Origin: Sedimenticola sp.
GTDB lineage: Bacteria > Pseudomonadota > Gammaproteobacteria > Chromatiales > Chromatiaceae
Assembly (NCBI GenBank): GCA_030590525.1
Contig: JAUUYI010000143.1
Location: 1-6,148, forward strand
DNA length: 6,148 nucleotides
Direction: 5' to 3'
In this document: in pieces, positions 6,005 through 6,148 of the stretch
Position numbering within the stretch: the first letter of the stretch is position 1
How the letters are laid out: each line of letters starts with the position of its first letter
The notes under the pieces: generated by a model
Databases searched by the model: none
What the model saw: the letters and a program-made list of their open reading frames with translations, nothing else
Told to the model about the DNA's origin: nothing
Position numbers and translations under genes: made by a program

Positions 6005-6148
6005 GTCGTGAACTCGCATCTTGCGGCCAAAATGTCCGGGCTCTGCGTTGCAAATCTTCGCAATAGCCTGCTATTACGTGCGATTCGCGCCTTAATCCCG
6101 AACATTTTGTTCCACAATCTGCTTCGTCCAGACTTAATCAGAGGCTCC
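5990..6148. repeat. 159-base imperfect palindromic element with 12-base perfect terminal inverted repeats
   Basis: The element starts GGAGCCTCTGAT (5990-6001) and ends with the exact complement ATCAGAGGCTCC (6137-6148); the match extends to 18 bases with one difference. Inside, AAAATGTCCGGG (6029-6040) opposes CCCGAACATTTT (6097-6108) with one mismatch, GCAAATC (6050-6056) opposes GATTCGC (6082-6088) with one mismatch, and AATAG (6062-6066) and CTATT (6071-6075) flank a CCTG loop. All arms share a centre near 6069, so the whole unit can fold into one long, bulged hairpin. No protein is evident within it. The form suggests a dispersed palindromic repeat or a MITE-like non-autonomous element; copy number and target duplication cannot be judged because the window ends at its last base. 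It lies 32 bases upstream of dsrS. Confidence 0.85.

Noticed and set aside
5990..6148. Palindromic element as a rho-independent terminator or an attC-type recombination site
   Set aside because: No T run follows either arm, and it is far longer than a terminator. The attC core GTTRRRY/RYYYAAC pattern and an integron context are absent. A dispersed palindromic repeat explains it better.

Overview
The window fits the chromosome of a moderately GC-rich gammaproteobacterium, probably a sulfur oxidiser of the purple-sulfur or Sedimenticola/endosymbiont type. The evidence is a PepN of the long E. coli type, an HslR very like the E. coli protein, and above all a full-length homologue of DsrS, a protein known from the dissimilatory sulfite reductase (dsr) clusters of sulfur-oxidising bacteria. 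No phage, plasmid, rRNA, tRNA or CRISPR sequence is visible. The genus cannot be fixed from the sequence alone.

Layout from left to right. (1) Bases 1-1240 on the minus strand are the first 413 codons of pepN, aminopeptidase N; the gene runs off the left edge. (2) Bases 1241-1383 form a divergent promoter region. (3) A tight plus-strand operon follows at 1384-2536: grxC (glutaredoxin 3) overlaps hslR (heat shock protein 15) by an ATGA, and two bases after hslR begins an unrecognised 151-residue protein with six cysteines in its first 56 residues. (4) The 236-base gap 2537-2772 carries a weak promoter candidate and a possible 38-codon membrane micro-ORF, but no convincing terminator. (5) A 682-residue EF-G-like GTPase of the EF-G-2 type, not the housekeeping FusA, occupies 2773-4821. 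(6) dsrS lies convergently at 5957-4800, and its 3' end overlaps the EF-G-like gene by 22 bases. (7) The right edge, 5990-6148, is a 159-base nearly palindromic element with perfect 12-base terminal inverted repeats, placed 32 bases upstream of dsrS.

Functional themes (inference): grxC, hslR and the cysteine-rich protein look like a small stress-response operon combining thiol redox and ribosome rescue. The EF-G-like GTPase beside it also acts on ribosomes by family. dsrS links the locus to sulfur oxidation, and the rest of a dsr cluster could lie just beyond the right edge, past the palindromic element. The least explained parts are the six-cysteine protein, the remodelled GTPase site of the EF-G paralogue, and the palindromic element.
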